This document shows positions 45,901 to 55,617 of a stretch of 64,000 bases of DNA, piece after piece. The notes under the pieces are model-generated. The model did not search any database, had not been told where the DNA came from, and saw nothing but the letters and a program-made list of their open reading frames with translations. Position 1 is the stretch's first letter. The number at the start of each line of letters is the position of its first letter. The translations under genes and the position numbers were made by a program. This stretch comes from Clostridia bacterium (GTDB lineage Bacteria; Bacillota; Clostridia; Christensenellales; Borkfalkiaceae), in NCBI GenBank assembly GCA_900771345.1, contig CAAGNQ010000063.1, positions 34,907-98,906 on the forward strand, read 5' to 3'.

Positions 45901-47439
45901 CTAACCGATAATTTCTTCGCTCGCATTATCTTTAGCCTGTTCGATATGTTTAATTTTTCTCGTTTTGAGTTTATATATCAAGCCTAATATCTGAATAGCA
46001 ATAAGTGGAGTCATGGCGACCATCGCAACGACGCCAAACCCGTCGGTTGCAATATTTCCACCTACGGCAGAGCAAGCACCGAGAGCCAACGGCATAACGA
46101 AACTAGCCGTCATTGCACCCGAGGCAACGCCACCCGAGTCAAACGCTATCGCCGTAAACATTTCTGGCACAAAAAAGGTTAGAATTAGTGCGATTGCGTA
46201 GCCCGGTATTAAGAAACACGTAATCGGGATATTAAATAAAATCCTCATCATTGCAAGCCCGATTGAAAGTGCAACTCCAAACATTAAACTCTTTCGGAGG
46301 GCCTTTTTTGGTATTGCGCCCGAAGTAATTTCATAAACCTGTTTTGTTAAAACGTGAACGGCAGGCTCTGCCGCAACCACGAAGTATCCCACTATCATTC
46401 CGATAGGAATTAATATCCAGTTGTACGATAGCGCCCCTAAAATCTCGCCTAAAAATACTCCGACAGGCAAGAAGCCAACGTTAACGCCCACTAAAAACAG
46501 CACTAAACCCAAATAGGTGTATATAATACCCACTAAGATTCTTATAAAATCATTCCTCGCTATCTTTTGTCCAAAAATTCTAAAGATAAAGAAAAACGCT
46601 ATCATAGGCAAAAGCGCAACAGCAACTTCCTTAAAATAGTGAGGCAAAGCGTGAACGAATATCTTTATTAGTTCTTTTGAGTTCGCCACGTTTACAATTT
46701 GATTTTCGGCAGGAATAATTTTTTCAGGCTGATAAATAATTCCTAGAATCATAACGGCTATAATAGGCCCAACCGAGCAAAGCGCAGTTAAACCAAATCC
46801 GTCTGACTCGGCGTTTTTATCGTTACGGGTAGCCGCAACGCCCACGCCGATTGCTATAATAAAAGGAACACTCATAGGACCGGTTGTAACCCCACCAGAG
46901 TCAAATGCAAGAGGAACGAAAGTGTCAGGAACAAAAAATGATAGAACGAATACTACGATATACGACCCTATAAGCAAATATGAAAATTTAACGTGCAAAA
47001 TTATTCTTAAAAACGCAACGACAAGGAAAAGCCCTACGCCTACTCCGATTGACACTATAAGCAGGTTTTTATCCATTGTGCTTGCGAGTTGACCTGCAAG
47101 AACTTGAAGGTCTGGCTCTGAAATAGTTATTAGCACTCCCACTATAAAGCATACGGGTATTATTATCCATAATTTCTTAGACGCCATTACAGTTTTGCCG
47201 ACGTATTCACCGATTGGAGTCATAGCAGTATCTGCCCCGAGCGTAAAAAGCCCCATTCCAAAAACAACTAAAAATGCCCCGGCGATAAACGCCAAGAACA
47301 TTCCACTCTCTATTGGCGCAACCGAAAAACATAACGCCAAAACAATTAGTGATATAGGAAAAACTGACGAAAATGCCTCCCTGACTTTTTGTGAAATTAT
47401 TGACTTATCGGCACTAAAATACCCGAGAAATTTTTTCAA
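45901..47439 (-). CDS. DUF1538 membrane protein (internally duplicated)
   Basis: 512 residues starting at TTG (47439) after AAGGAG. About 12 helices in two homologous halves: FVPDTFVPLAFDSGGVTTGPM and FVPEMFTAIAFDSGGVASGAM mark the same site in each half, as do the AGQ/VGYFVVAAEPAVHVL-type segments. Predicted transporter of unknown substrate. It heads the operon with a PII-like protein, which suggests nitrogen- or energy-state control of transport. Confidence 0.85.
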   Translation of the reverse strand: MKKFLGYFSADKSIISQKVREAFSSVFPISLIVLALCFSVAPIESGMFLAFIAGAFLVVFGMGLFTLGADTAMTPIGEYVGKTVMASKKLWIIIPVCFIVGVLITISEPDLQVLAGQLASTMDKNLLIVSIGVGVGLFLVVAFLRIILHVKFSYLLIGSYIVVFVLSFFVPDTFVPLAFDSGGVTTGPMSVPFIIAIGVGVAATRNDKNAESDGFGLTALCSVGPIIAVMILGIIYQPEKIIPAENQIVNVANSKELIKIFVHALPHYFKEVAVALLPMIAFFFIFRIFGQKIARNDFIRILVGIIYTYLGLVLFLVGVNVGFLPVGVFLGEILGALSYNWILIPIGMIVGYFVVAAEPAVHVLTKQVYEITSGAIPKKALRKSLMFGVALSIGLAMMRILFNIPITCFLIPGYAIALILTFFVPEMFTAIAFDSGGVASGAMTASFVMPLALGACSAVGGNIATDGFGVVAMVAMTPLIAIQILGLIYKLKTRKIKHIEQAKDNASEEIIG

Positions 47440-47450
47440 CAGAATTCTCC

Positions 47451-47497
47451 TTATACTTACTGATATAAGTATAACAAAAAAATTAAACTTTTGTCAA
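47451..47497 (-). promoter_or_regulatory. Promoter with 9-bp inverted repeat over the -10 box (DUF1538 operon)
   Basis: Minus strand TTGACA (47492-47497), an 18-base spacer and TATACT (47468-47473). The inverted repeat TTATACTTA/TAAGTATAA (47451-47474, 6-base spacer) covers the -10 box and start site: a likely operator. Confidence 0.7.
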
Positions 47498-47536
47498 TAC
47501 AAAAATAGTTTAAACTGCCATACTAAATATAATAAA

Positions 47537-47566
47537 CAAAAAACGACATTTAAAATGCCGTTTTTA
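47537..47566 (-). terminator. Terminator after the phosphohexomutase gene
   Basis: AAAACGACATT and AATGCCGTTTT arms (one wobble), with a T-run on the minus strand. Confidence 0.82.
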
Positions 47567-47586
47567 ATTTTAATTTATATTTATAG

Positions 47587-49089
47587 TTATTTTGCATAGT
47601 CTAGAAGTGAATTTGCATCTAGTTTGTCATAATTTTTGATAAAGCAAGCAAGTTCTTTTGCAATAATTTTTGCCCCACCCTCGTCGTTGCTCTCAATATT
47701 AAGTGGCAATAGTGGGTCGTGAAGTGATAATCTTAATAAAAACCAGCCGTTTCCGTGATTCTTATCGAGGTTTACCCTAACCCCCTCAAAGTTATTAGGT
47801 GCGAGCGACCAACCGTCTTTTCCTTGAGCGAAAATATTAAGTTCTTCAATAACCTTCTGCCCGTATGTCTTAAAATCATCTAAAAGTATGTTCATTCTAA
47901 ACTCAACGCTCTCTTTTGGCTCTTTTAAGGTTCCAATAAGCGATTCAAGAGAATATCCCTCTTTTTTGCCACGAGCAAGTTCAATTAAAAGTTTAGTAAC
48001 GATATACGCACCGTCATCAAGGAAATAATTTTCCTTAAATGCACCGTGCCCTGAAGTTTCTATAGCAAGTTGGCTATCCTGCCCCTCGTTGTTTAGACGG
48101 ATTGACTCGTTGATAACGTTTCTATATCCTCTCTTAAACCTATGGTGAATTCCACCCTTTTCTTCTATAAACTGCGCAAGACCCGTCGAAGTAATAGAGT
48201 CTGTAACAATGGTCGTACCTGGATGCTCGCGAAGAAGAATTGCAGATAGCATTGCGATAATTCTGTTTCTGTTTAGTTCGCTACCGTCTGATAACACAGC
48301 ACCTGCCCTATCCACGTCGGTATCAAAAATAATGCCAAGGTCAGCATTAACCTCTTTAACTGCCTCTGTAATGCTCTCCATTGCCTCTTTATTTTCAGGG
48401 TTAGGAATATGGTTAGGAAATCTTCCGTCAGGCTCTAAAAATCTACTTCCCCTTGTATCAGCACCGAGAGGTTTAAGCACTTTATCCACGTAAAATCCTC
48501 CTGCGCCATTGCCTGCATCAACAACAATCTTAAAGCCTTTTAAAGGTTGTTCTTCGCCTGTGGCAACCCTTATTTTATCAGCAAGAATTTTAGAATAAAC
48601 GTCCATAAACTCTCCCGTTTTTAAAGAGCCTTCTGAAAGCCCCGTTTCTTCTTGACCTTCTGCGTATTCTAATATCTCCTTAATATCACCCTTTTCAAGC
48701 CCCCCGTTTGCCGTGAAAAACTTAAATCCGTTACGGTTAAAAGGAAGGTGACTTGCAGTAATCATAACAGAGCCGTCAAACTCATAGCCTTTAGTTACGG
48801 TCGACATGAACATAGCAGGGGTTGAAGCCATCTTAAAATCAGTAACTTCAAGACCCGATTCAACCATTGCCGAACAAATCCATTTGCAAAGATTTTCGCC
48901 AGAAAGTCTTGAATCTCTACCTACTGCAACACGGTTAACTTTCTTACCCGTTTTTTTAACAAGCCAAAGAGCAAATCCTCTGCCAATGTTACGGCAAACA
49001 TCTTCGGTAAGATTTACGTTTTGACCTTCAATGCCCTCAAGGGCTACTCCACGAATGTCACTACCATTTTGCAATTTTTTATAGTCCAT
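47587..49089 (-). CDS. Phosphoglucomutase/phosphomannomutase
   Basis: 500 residues. Alpha-D-phosphohexomutase with the phosphoserine loop TASHLPFNRNG (about 111-121), the metal loop DTDVDRAG (about 253-260) and the sugar loop region IETSGHGAF. It interconverts hexose-1- and -6-phosphates and could supply GalU. Longer than GlmM and with the CMP/PMM look; exact preference is unclear. SD AGGAG. Confidence 0.9.
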   Translation of the reverse strand: MDYKKLQNGSDIRGVALEGIEGQNVNLTEDVCRNIGRGFALWLVKKTGKKVNRVAVGRDSRLSGENLCKWICSAMVESGLEVTDFKMASTPAMFMSTVTKGYEFDGSVMITASHLPFNRNGFKFFTANGGLEKGDIKEILEYAEGQEETGLSEGSLKTGEFMDVYSKILADKIRVATGEEQPLKGFKIVVDAGNGAGGFYVDKVLKPLGADTRGSRFLEPDGRFPNHIPNPENKEAMESITEAVKEVNADLGIIFDTDVDRAGAVLSDGSELNRNRIIAMLSAILLREHPGTTIVTDSITSTGLAQFIEEKGGIHHRFKRGYRNVINESIRLNNEGQDSQLAIETSGHGAFKENYFLDDGAYIVTKLLIELARGKKEGYSLESLIGTLKEPKESVEFRMNILLDDFKTYGQKVIEELNIFAQGKDGWSLAPNNFEGVRVNLDKNHGNGWFLLRLSLHDPLLPLNIESNDEGGAKIIAKELACFIKNYDKLDANSLLDYAK

Positions 49090-49123
49090 TTTATACTCCT
49101 AACAAAAGTTTATTTATATTCAA

Positions 49124-49152
49124 ATCATATCACATTAAGCAAAAATTGTCAA
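49124..49152 (-). promoter_or_regulatory. Promoter for the phosphohexomutase gene
   Basis: Minus strand TTGACA, a 17-base spacer and TATGAT. Confidence 0.85.
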
Positions 49153-49182
49153 AGAAATACGCCGATTGAAAAAATCTAAATA

Positions 49183-51624
49183 TTAAATCATATTATTAAA
49201 CTCACTTTCTTCTAATATTTCCCACGAAAGCGTTCTCGTGCCTAACGCAAAATTGTTGATTGTGAAATATCCACTAGTCGGCAGGGTATCACCAAATTTG
49301 CTGGTATAAAAATTTAGCCCTGCTTTTGAATGGCGAATGGTTTTGCCATCTTTATCAAGTAGCATTAAGTGAAAATATCCGTCAGACGATATACCGAATA
49401 CCCAGTAGTATTCTTCACCTTTAGTTATCAAGTCGTAATCCCCGTTAACTGTTACGTCGATAATATTTGAATAAGAGAAAGGTTTATATTTACCATCGTT
49501 ATACATTAAAACGTAGTGCGCGTTATTATAAGGCGTAATGCATAAATCGTTTATTGTGTTAGCCTCGTCCGAACTTCTTCTAAAACCTATGCTAAATCCA
49601 ATAGCGTTTGTCAAATTCTTTTTTGACGAATTGTCGTCAAGAGCAGTAAAACCTATCTTTATAAACTGATTAGTAAACTGCCTTTTAAGAATCATAGCAG
49701 AAGTTGAGCCGTTATACGCACTGTTAGTTAGAGTGTTTGTAAAAGTTAATTGACCTTTTAGGGCACTTACGCTACCTATCGCAACCTCGTCCTTAGTATT
49801 TACAAGCAATATATCTAAAGGAGTGTGTTTTATATTGATAGAACTTCCCTTTGACGAAAATCCCTCAAAGTTTGCCCTAACCATAACCAAATTATCGCTA
49901 AAAGATATAAGGTTAGAAACAGTATAAGAAGTAGAATTACCAATGTCAATCCACTCACCGTCGTTAACCTTTATAGAATAACTCTGCGCGCCGTCAATCC
50001 CCGTCCAAGAAATAACCTCGCCGTTAGCCTTAAGGTCCTCCACGTCTTTAGCGCCGTTATAGTAATACAACGCCTCGCCATAAGTTATAGTTTGATAGGT
50101 TATCGTCCTCTCGTTATCGGTCATACTGTGAATAGTCACGTATCCACTATCGCTGAGGGAAAATTCTGGATATATTTCTTTTAACTGTTCGGCAGTAGCG
50201 CTAAACGCACGCAAAAGATTATTATTCTCATCAAGCCACAGCCAATAATATGTAGCGTCATCTCCTTGCCCTTTAATTCCCGTTACTATATAATACTTTG
50301 TTCCCTCTTTAACGTCACGCCAACTGGCTGAGCCTTTAGTTAAACTAGACATTCCCGACCAGTATTTGACGTTCTTGCCGTTTAGAGAGAGATATGCATA
50401 ATTGCTGTTCGACCAAGGAACAATACTTAACTGACCTTTTGAATCTTTAAGAGATTGACTGGTTATTTGCTGTCTTACGTTTATCGCAATCGCTAGCGAC
50501 TCAGACGGAAATGCGCTTGTTTTAACACTATCAAATCCAACCTTTATAAATTTTTCGGATATATCTTCATTTATAACAAAAGTAGCCGTGTTTGAAGTGC
50601 TAAACTCCTCTCCGTTATTTATTGCAGAAAAGGTAATACTGCCCGAATTTTTATCGGCAGTTTCCTTTCCATTAAATCCTGTCGCCTCAAGATTTTTAAC
50701 GTCAACGTTTTGGCTATAAAATAGGTCAATGTCACTTGCTTTTCCTATAGTAAGCGAACTTTGCTCGTCAGTAAATGGGAGTTGAGAAGTGATATCCTTG
50801 CCATTATACAAAACGCTTTTTGAACTGCCAAAAAGATAAACTCCGTTTTTATCACTTACTAAAGTATTGGGCGAGGAGTAATACTCACTTGAATAAAGTT
50901 TGGCAGTGCTTTCATTTATAACTATCTCACTAACACCGTCTAAATAGGCCTTTACTATTTCTAAACCTTTAGTATCCATAGACGAATATTTTCCATCAAT
51001 TAACTCTGCGTGATTTTCGTCCATACTATCAGTTCTGTCGTTATATACTTTCTTTGAAACTTCATAAATGTTTCTAGCATTATCAGGATTTCGGATGGCA
51101 TAAAGATAATTTTTCCCATCATAAAAATCACAGCCACTAATTTGACTGCCGTGCTCTATCTCTATATAAGGGATTGGCTCAAAATTTCTAACGTAATTTG
51201 TTGATTTAATATCGACCAAACTTATAGTAAACTCTAGGTATTCAATTCCCTCGTCACTCACTTGCTTAAATTGCTCGATATTCTTTCTTGCAACAATACG
51301 TTCTAAATTTGAAAAGTCTGAGAGGGTATATTTGTTATCCACTATGTAATCAGAGGGAACGATTATCATTCCTGCTTTAACCTTTCCAGAATATTCGTTA
51401 TACAAATCTAAATACTTATCCTTTTTGACCCTTGCTCTAAACTTTATTCCTGATGAATCTAAACTATTAACCCTAACAGATGCTCCAGGAACTACCGATA
51501 TAATATCAGTATTGCAGTTTGCATAGCAAATGCTTTTTTGCAATAAAATTAGCGATAAAATCAAACATAATGAAAAAATTAAGGACAAAAAGAGCATCAG
51601 CCTATTTCTTATTTCTCTTCTCAT
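49183..51624 (-). CDS. Secreted multidomain protein with duplicated beta domain
   Basis: 813 residues from the ATG at 51624 (AAGGAG seven bases before). Signal peptide about 1-35 (hydrophobic FLSLIFSLCLILSLILL). Domain 1 (about 45-170), beginning GASVRVNSLDSSGIKFRARV, resembles an unnamed domain frequent in clostridial surface proteins. Two related beta domains (about 325-525 and 625-805) share FIKVGF/FIKIGF, YYWLWLDENNN/YFHLMLLDKDG and SGYVTIHSM/SGYFTINNF. A fibronectin-III-like segment (about 545-610) lies between them. No LPXTG. Probably a secreted adhesin or glycan-binding protein; not identified. Confidence 0.7.
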   Translation of the reverse strand: MRREIRNRLMLFLSLIFSLCLILSLILLQKSICYANCNTDIISVVPGASVRVNSLDSSGIKFRARVKKDKYLDLYNEYSGKVKAGMIIVPSDYIVDNKYTLSDFSNLERIVARKNIEQFKQVSDEGIEYLEFTISLVDIKSTNYVRNFEPIPYIEIEHGSQISGCDFYDGKNYLYAIRNPDNARNIYEVSKKVYNDRTDSMDENHAELIDGKYSSMDTKGLEIVKAYLDGVSEIVINESTAKLYSSEYYSSPNTLVSDKNGVYLFGSSKSVLYNGKDITSQLPFTDEQSSLTIGKASDIDLFYSQNVDVKNLEATGFNGKETADKNSGSITFSAINNGEEFSTSNTATFVINEDISEKFIKVGFDSVKTSAFPSESLAIAINVRQQITSQSLKDSKGQLSIVPWSNSNYAYLSLNGKNVKYWSGMSSLTKGSASWRDVKEGTKYYIVTGIKGQGDDATYYWLWLDENNNLLRAFSATAEQLKEIYPEFSLSDSGYVTIHSMTDNERTITYQTITYGEALYYYNGAKDVEDLKANGEVISWTGIDGAQSYSIKVNDGEWIDIGNSTSYTVSNLISFSDNLVMVRANFEGFSSKGSSINIKHTPLDILLVNTKDEVAIGSVSALKGQLTFTNTLTNSAYNGSTSAMILKRQFTNQFIKIGFTALDDNSSKKNLTNAIGFSIGFRRSSDEANTINDLCITPYNNAHYVLMYNDGKYKPFSYSNIIDVTVNGDYDLITKGEEYYWVFGISSDGYFHLMLLDKDGKTIRHSKAGLNFYTSKFGDTLPTSGYFTINNFALGTRTLSWEILEESEFNNMI

Positions 51625-51634
51625 TTTGCACTCC

Positions 51635-51757
51635 TTAATAAATATCCCCGATAACGTCGTCAAAATTATCGCCTATCGGAATACTAGTCGCCATTACGTC
51701 TTGTTCTAAAAAATACTCTACTTCAATCTCTACTCTTTTGTATAATTTTTTCATCAT
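51635..51757 (-). CDS. 40-residue peptide gene leading the surface-protein operon
   Basis: ATG at 51757 with AAGGAG four to five bases before it, ending at TAA (51635). The SD of the large secreted protein overlaps this stop (TAAGGAG), so they are translationally coupled. The sequence starts MMKKLYKRVEIEVEYFLEQD and has an acidic tail with DNFDDVIGD. It resembles short Clostridia peptides of the type KKxYxKPxxEVxxF; function unknown. It has its own promoter. Confidence 0.7.
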   Translation of the reverse strand: MMKKLYKRVEIEVEYFLEQDVMATSIPIGDNFDDVIGDIY

Positions 51758-51775
51758 TTTTACTCCTTGCGTAAC

Positions 51776-51804
51776 ATTTTACACAGTTTTTGCTTTATAA
51801 TCAA
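51776..51804 (-). promoter_or_regulatory. Promoter for the 40-residue peptide/surface-protein operon
   Basis: Minus strand TTGATT (51799-51804), a 17-base spacer and TAAAAT (51776-51781). Confidence 0.75.
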
Positions 51805-51823
51805 CAGTTTACTAAAAAACCAA

Positions 51824-51858
51824 TAAAATCTCCGTGAGAAATTTTCACGGAGATTTTA
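51824..51858 (-). terminator. Terminator after the P-type ATPase gene
   Basis: AAAATCTCCGTGA and TCACGGAGATTTT arms with a 6-base loop, T-rich on the minus strand. Confidence 0.9.
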
Positions 51859-51884
51859 AATATTAAAATTTATATAATTAGTTT

Positions 51885-54542
51885 TTAGTGCTTATGATGT
51901 TTAATAAGTCCAAACGCCTTGCCTAATTCCATAAATACGATAGGAAGAAGGGCTAAACCAACGCCGATTAAATATTGATATAATTCTAATCCAACTAATC
52001 CAAATGCACCCTGAACGCCTGGCACGAACATTACGAACGCCATTAATATTGATGAGGATAATACTGCCAAGTTTAAGTTGCGATTGCTAAACGCCCCTAT
52101 TTTAAATAGAGAGTGTTCAGAACGCATATTAAACGACTGAGTTAATTGTGAGAGGGCAAGCACCATAAACGCTAAAGTTCTACCTTGTAAAAGTGCAGTT
52201 GAACCTTCCTCTAACCCGATTAGTTTTCCACCCGTACCGACGATAAATCCTGCGAGCGTTAAAGCGCCTATCATAAAACCTTGAATGATAATTCTCGCGC
52301 CGTAGCCGTGAGCAAATATCCCCTCGTTCTTTGGCTTTGGTGCTCTATTCATAACGTCTTTTTCAACAGGCTCCATTCCCAGCGCGATTGCAGGCAAACT
52401 GTCTGTAACTAGGTTTATCCACAAAAGTTGCATTGAAACGAGTGGCTCTATTCCCCACAAAATTATTGAGAAAAATACTGTTAAAACTTCACCGATATTA
52501 GTACCAAGCAAGAATCCTACAACCTTTTTAATGTTTGCATAAATTCCTCTTCCCTCTCTAACGGCGTCAACGATAGTTGCAAAATTATCGTCTGTTAGCG
52601 TCATATCGGCAGCGCCTTTAGCAACGTCAGTACCAGTAATACCCATTGCACAACCTATATCGGCAGCCTTTAGAGCAGGTGCGTCATTAACACCGTCACC
52701 CGTCATAGAAACAACCTGACCTTTCTTCTGCCAAGCCTTAACGATTCTAATTTTATTTTCTGGCGAAACTCTGGCGTAGACTGAAATTTGCTCAACTTTT
52801 GTGTCTAACTCCTCGTCACTCATAAGGTCGAGTTGTGCTCCGGTTATAGCCAAATCGCCATCTTGCAATATGCCTAACTGTTTAGCAATGGCAGATGCCG
52901 TAGCAACGTGGTCGCCTGTTATCATAACAGGCTTAATCCCTGCCTGCCTGCAGATTTCAACTGCTTTTTTAGCCTCGGGCCTTGGTGGGTCAATCATGCC
53001 TACCAACCCAAGGAAAGTCAATCCGTTTTCGAGATTTTCACTCGTCAAATTTTCAGGAAGAGTGTCAATTTCCTTATAAGCAACAGCTAAGACTCTTAAA
53101 GCGTCCGAACTCATCTGCTCGTTAACCTCTTTCGCCCTGTCAAAATCCCCTTTAACGCACCTTGATTCCATCATATCAACTGCGCCTTTAACTATAACTA
53201 CCTTTTTGCCGTCAATCACGTTAACGGTACTCATAAGTTTTCTGTCAGAATCAAAAGGTATTTCTGCAATTCTCGGATAAAGTTTATTAAGTTCGTCCTT
53301 CGGCAGTCCGTTTTTATGCGCCGCAAGAACGATACTCGTTTCTGTAGGGTCGCCTATATGCGTTTCTTTGCCGTTTTCAAAAATAACCGAGCCGTCCGAA
53401 CACAAAGTGCCGTAAGTCAATAATTTTTTAATGCTTTCGCTGTTGTTTGCAGATATATCTTCAATATTCTCCCCGTCAACGTACGCTTTAACTAATGTCA
53501 TTCTGTTCATAGTCAAAGTTCCCGTTTTATCAGAACAAATTATAGATGCGCTACCTAGCGTTTCTACGGCAGGAAGACGCCTAATAATTGCATTCTTTTT
53601 AACCATACGTTGAACGCCTATTGATAAAACGATTGTAACGATTGCAGGAAGCCCTTCAGGAATAGCAGAAACTGCAAGGGAAACTGACATCATCAAAACG
53701 TCCATAAACCCTTGCATACCCGTCTTAATTAAGTCAACAACGAATATGATTGCGCAAGCACCTAGTGCAACAAACCCCAAATACTTTCCAAGTTTAGAGA
53801 GTTTTTCCTGAAGTGGAGTTTGGCTCTCACCTTCGTCGGCAAGTAGGTTTGCTATTTTTCCCATTTCTGTATCCATTCCCGTTGCCGTAACGACAGCGAT
53901 TGCCGTGCCGTAAGTTATTGAACAGCCGGAGAATACCATATTCGTTCTGTCGCCAATGGGCGCGTTTTCTTTAATCTCAGCGTTTGCGTCCTTTTCTGAC
54001 GGAACTGATTCTCCCGTTAAAGCCGATTCCTCACTCTTTAAACTAACGCTCTTAATTAGTCTTGCATCGGCAGGAACAAAATCACCTGCCTCTAAAACGA
54101 TTATATCGCCAGGTACTAAATCTTCTGCATTAATAACGAGTTCTTTGCCGTCACGAATAACCCTCGCGTGTGGTGCAGACATATTTTTTAATGCGTCAAG
54201 CGCTTTTTCTGCCTTGTTTTCTTGAACAACACCCATAATAGCGTTCAGCACGACGATTACGAGTATTAAAATAGGCTCGAAAAATTCTCCTTCCTTGCCT
54301 TGCGAAACGTGCACGCAAGCAAGCACGAAAGACACAACGGCAGCGAGAAGCAATATAATTATCATTACGTCTTTAAACTGCTCGAAGAATTTTGCTAGTA
54401 TAGACTTCTTCTTTTTTTCTTTGAGTTTATTCTTACCAAATTCCTCTTGTTTTTTTATAACTTGCTCAGCCGTCAATCCTCTTTCACGGTCTGTTTGGTA
54501 GTGAGAAATTATTTCATCAATATTACCTAAATGCCCTTTCAT
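51885..54542 (-). CDS. Calcium-type P-type ATPase
   Basis: 885 residues. P-ATPase of the Ca2+/PMCA class: actuator TGES (about 176-179), the membrane PEGLP motif, phosphorylation site CSDKTGTLTMN (around 335-345), and the hinge MTGDGVNDAPALK. About ten membrane helices are present with the C-terminal cation-ATPase domain. It pumps Ca2+ (or Mn2+) out of the cell with ATP. SD GAGG. Monocistronic. Confidence 0.94.
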   Translation of the reverse strand: MKGHLGNIDEIISHYQTDRERGLTAEQVIKKQEEFGKNKLKEKKKKSILAKFFEQFKDVMIIILLLAAVVSFVLACVHVSQGKEGEFFEPILILVIVVLNAIMGVVQENKAEKALDALKNMSAPHARVIRDGKELVINAEDLVPGDIIVLEAGDFVPADARLIKSVSLKSEESALTGESVPSEKDANAEIKENAPIGDRTNMVFSGCSITYGTAIAVVTATGMDTEMGKIANLLADEGESQTPLQEKLSKLGKYLGFVALGACAIIFVVDLIKTGMQGFMDVLMMSVSLAVSAIPEGLPAIVTIVLSIGVQRMVKKNAIIRRLPAVETLGSASIICSDKTGTLTMNRMTLVKAYVDGENIEDISANNSESIKKLLTYGTLCSDGSVIFENGKETHIGDPTETSIVLAAHKNGLPKDELNKLYPRIAEIPFDSDRKLMSTVNVIDGKKVVIVKGAVDMMESRCVKGDFDRAKEVNEQMSSDALRVLAVAYKEIDTLPENLTSENLENGLTFLGLVGMIDPPRPEAKKAVEICRQAGIKPVMITGDHVATASAIAKQLGILQDGDLAITGAQLDLMSDEELDTKVEQISVYARVSPENKIRIVKAWQKKGQVVSMTGDGVNDAPALKAADIGCAMGITGTDVAKGAADMTLTDDNFATIVDAVREGRGIYANIKKVVGFLLGTNIGEVLTVFFSIILWGIEPLVSMQLLWINLVTDSLPAIALGMEPVEKDVMNRAPKPKNEGIFAHGYGARIIIQGFMIGALTLAGFIVGTGGKLIGLEEGSTALLQGRTLAFMVLALSQLTQSFNMRSEHSLFKIGAFSNRNLNLAVLSSSILMAFVMFVPGVQGAFGLVGLELYQYLIGVGLALLPIVFMELGKAFGLIKHHKH

Positions 54543-54618
54543 TTTCTACCTCTTAAAATTTACTTGTATAAAAATATTTACATAATTAAAATTATATCTT
54601 TTTTAAAATCTTTTATAC

Positions 54619-54656
54619 TAAAAAGGTAGACACAAGAAAACAATATCTTGTGTCTT
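54619..54656 (-). terminator. Terminator after nagB
   Basis: GACACAAGA and TCTTGTGTC arms with an 8-base loop, then TACCTTTTT on the minus strand. Confidence 0.8.
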
Positions 54657-54710
54657 ATCTTAATTTTTGTGTTAAATTAAATATCCATTCTTAACGATTA
54701 ATATTTAAGT

Positions 54711-55496
54711 TTACTTTTCGTTTTTATAAATTTCCTTAAAATACTTATACGTATCAACTTTAAGTTCGCCACAAGCAGCCTCGTCGCAAGCGATAATGCC
54801 GTCTTTATGCATTTGAAGTGCGCTTATGGTCCAAGCGTGGTCAACACCACCCTCAACGCAGTGACGAAGAGCGCGAGCCTTGTTATGCCCACTAATTACA
54901 AGCAACACCTGTTTAGAATCACAAACCGTTCCAACACCAACTGAAAGTGCAGTTTTTGGCACTTTATTAGGGTCGTTATCAAAGAAACGAGAGTTTACGA
55001 TAAGCGTATCTTCAGTAAGCGCACGAACACCCGTTCTTGATGCAAGCGAAGTAAACGGCTCGTTAAATGCAATGTGCCCGTCAACACCACTACCACCTAA
55101 AAACAAATCAATTCCACCGTATGAAGCAATTTTTTCTTCATAACGCGCGCATTCTGCCTCTAAATCTTCAGCCATTCCGTTTAGAATATTAATATTTTCA
55201 GCAGGAATATCAATATGGTTAAAGAAATTATCGTGCATAAAATACCAATAACTTTGGTCATGCTCTCTTGGTAGGCCAACGTATTCGTCCATATTAAAGG
55301 TAACAACGTTTTTGAAGGTCACTTTGCCAGCCTTATTCATTTCAATAAGGTTTTTGTAAACACCGAGAGGAGAAGAACCGGTAGGAAGACCTAGTACAAA
55401 TGGGCGATTTTCTTTGTGATTGTTTATAGCACTTGCAATATGATTTGCAGCCCATAAACTCATTTCATCATAATTGTCTTTGATAATTAATTTCAT
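54711..55496 (-). CDS. nagB: Glucosamine-6-phosphate deaminase
   Basis: 261 residues. It converts glucosamine-6-phosphate to fructose-6-phosphate and ammonia in amino-sugar catabolism. Motifs [11 protein letters not shown] (39-49), [10 protein letters not shown] (about 68-77), and [12 protein letters not shown] with the catalytic Asp/His region (about 136-147). No nagA is adjacent. Monocistronic with promoter and leader hairpin GCCTT/AAGGC (about 55515-55527) before the SD. Confidence 0.96.
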   Translation of the reverse strand: MKLIIKDNYDEMSLWAANHIASAINNHKENRPFVLGLPTGSSPLGVYKNLIEMNKAGKVTFKNVVTFNMDEYVGLPREHDQSYWYFMHDNFFNHIDIPAENINILNGMAEDLEAECARYEEKIASYGGIDLFLGGSGVDGHIAFNEPFTSLASRTGVRALTEDTLIVNSRFFDNDPNKVPKTALSVGVGTVCDSKQVLLVISGHNKARALRHCVEGGVDHAWTISALQMHKDGIIACDEAACGELKVDTYKYFKEIYKNEK

Positions 55497-55544
55497 TTAA
55501 AACTCTCCTTTTCGCCTTAAAAAAGGCTTTATAAATACTTTTTT

Positions 55545-55573
55545 ATTATACACCCTACTATTTTGTTTGTAAA
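55545..55573 (-). promoter_or_regulatory. Promoter for nagB
   Basis: Minus strand TTTACA, a 17-base spacer and TATAAT. Confidence 0.78.
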
Positions 55574-55617
55574 GTAAATCAAAAAAATTTTTAAAAACCT
55601 TTGCATCAAAACGTTTG

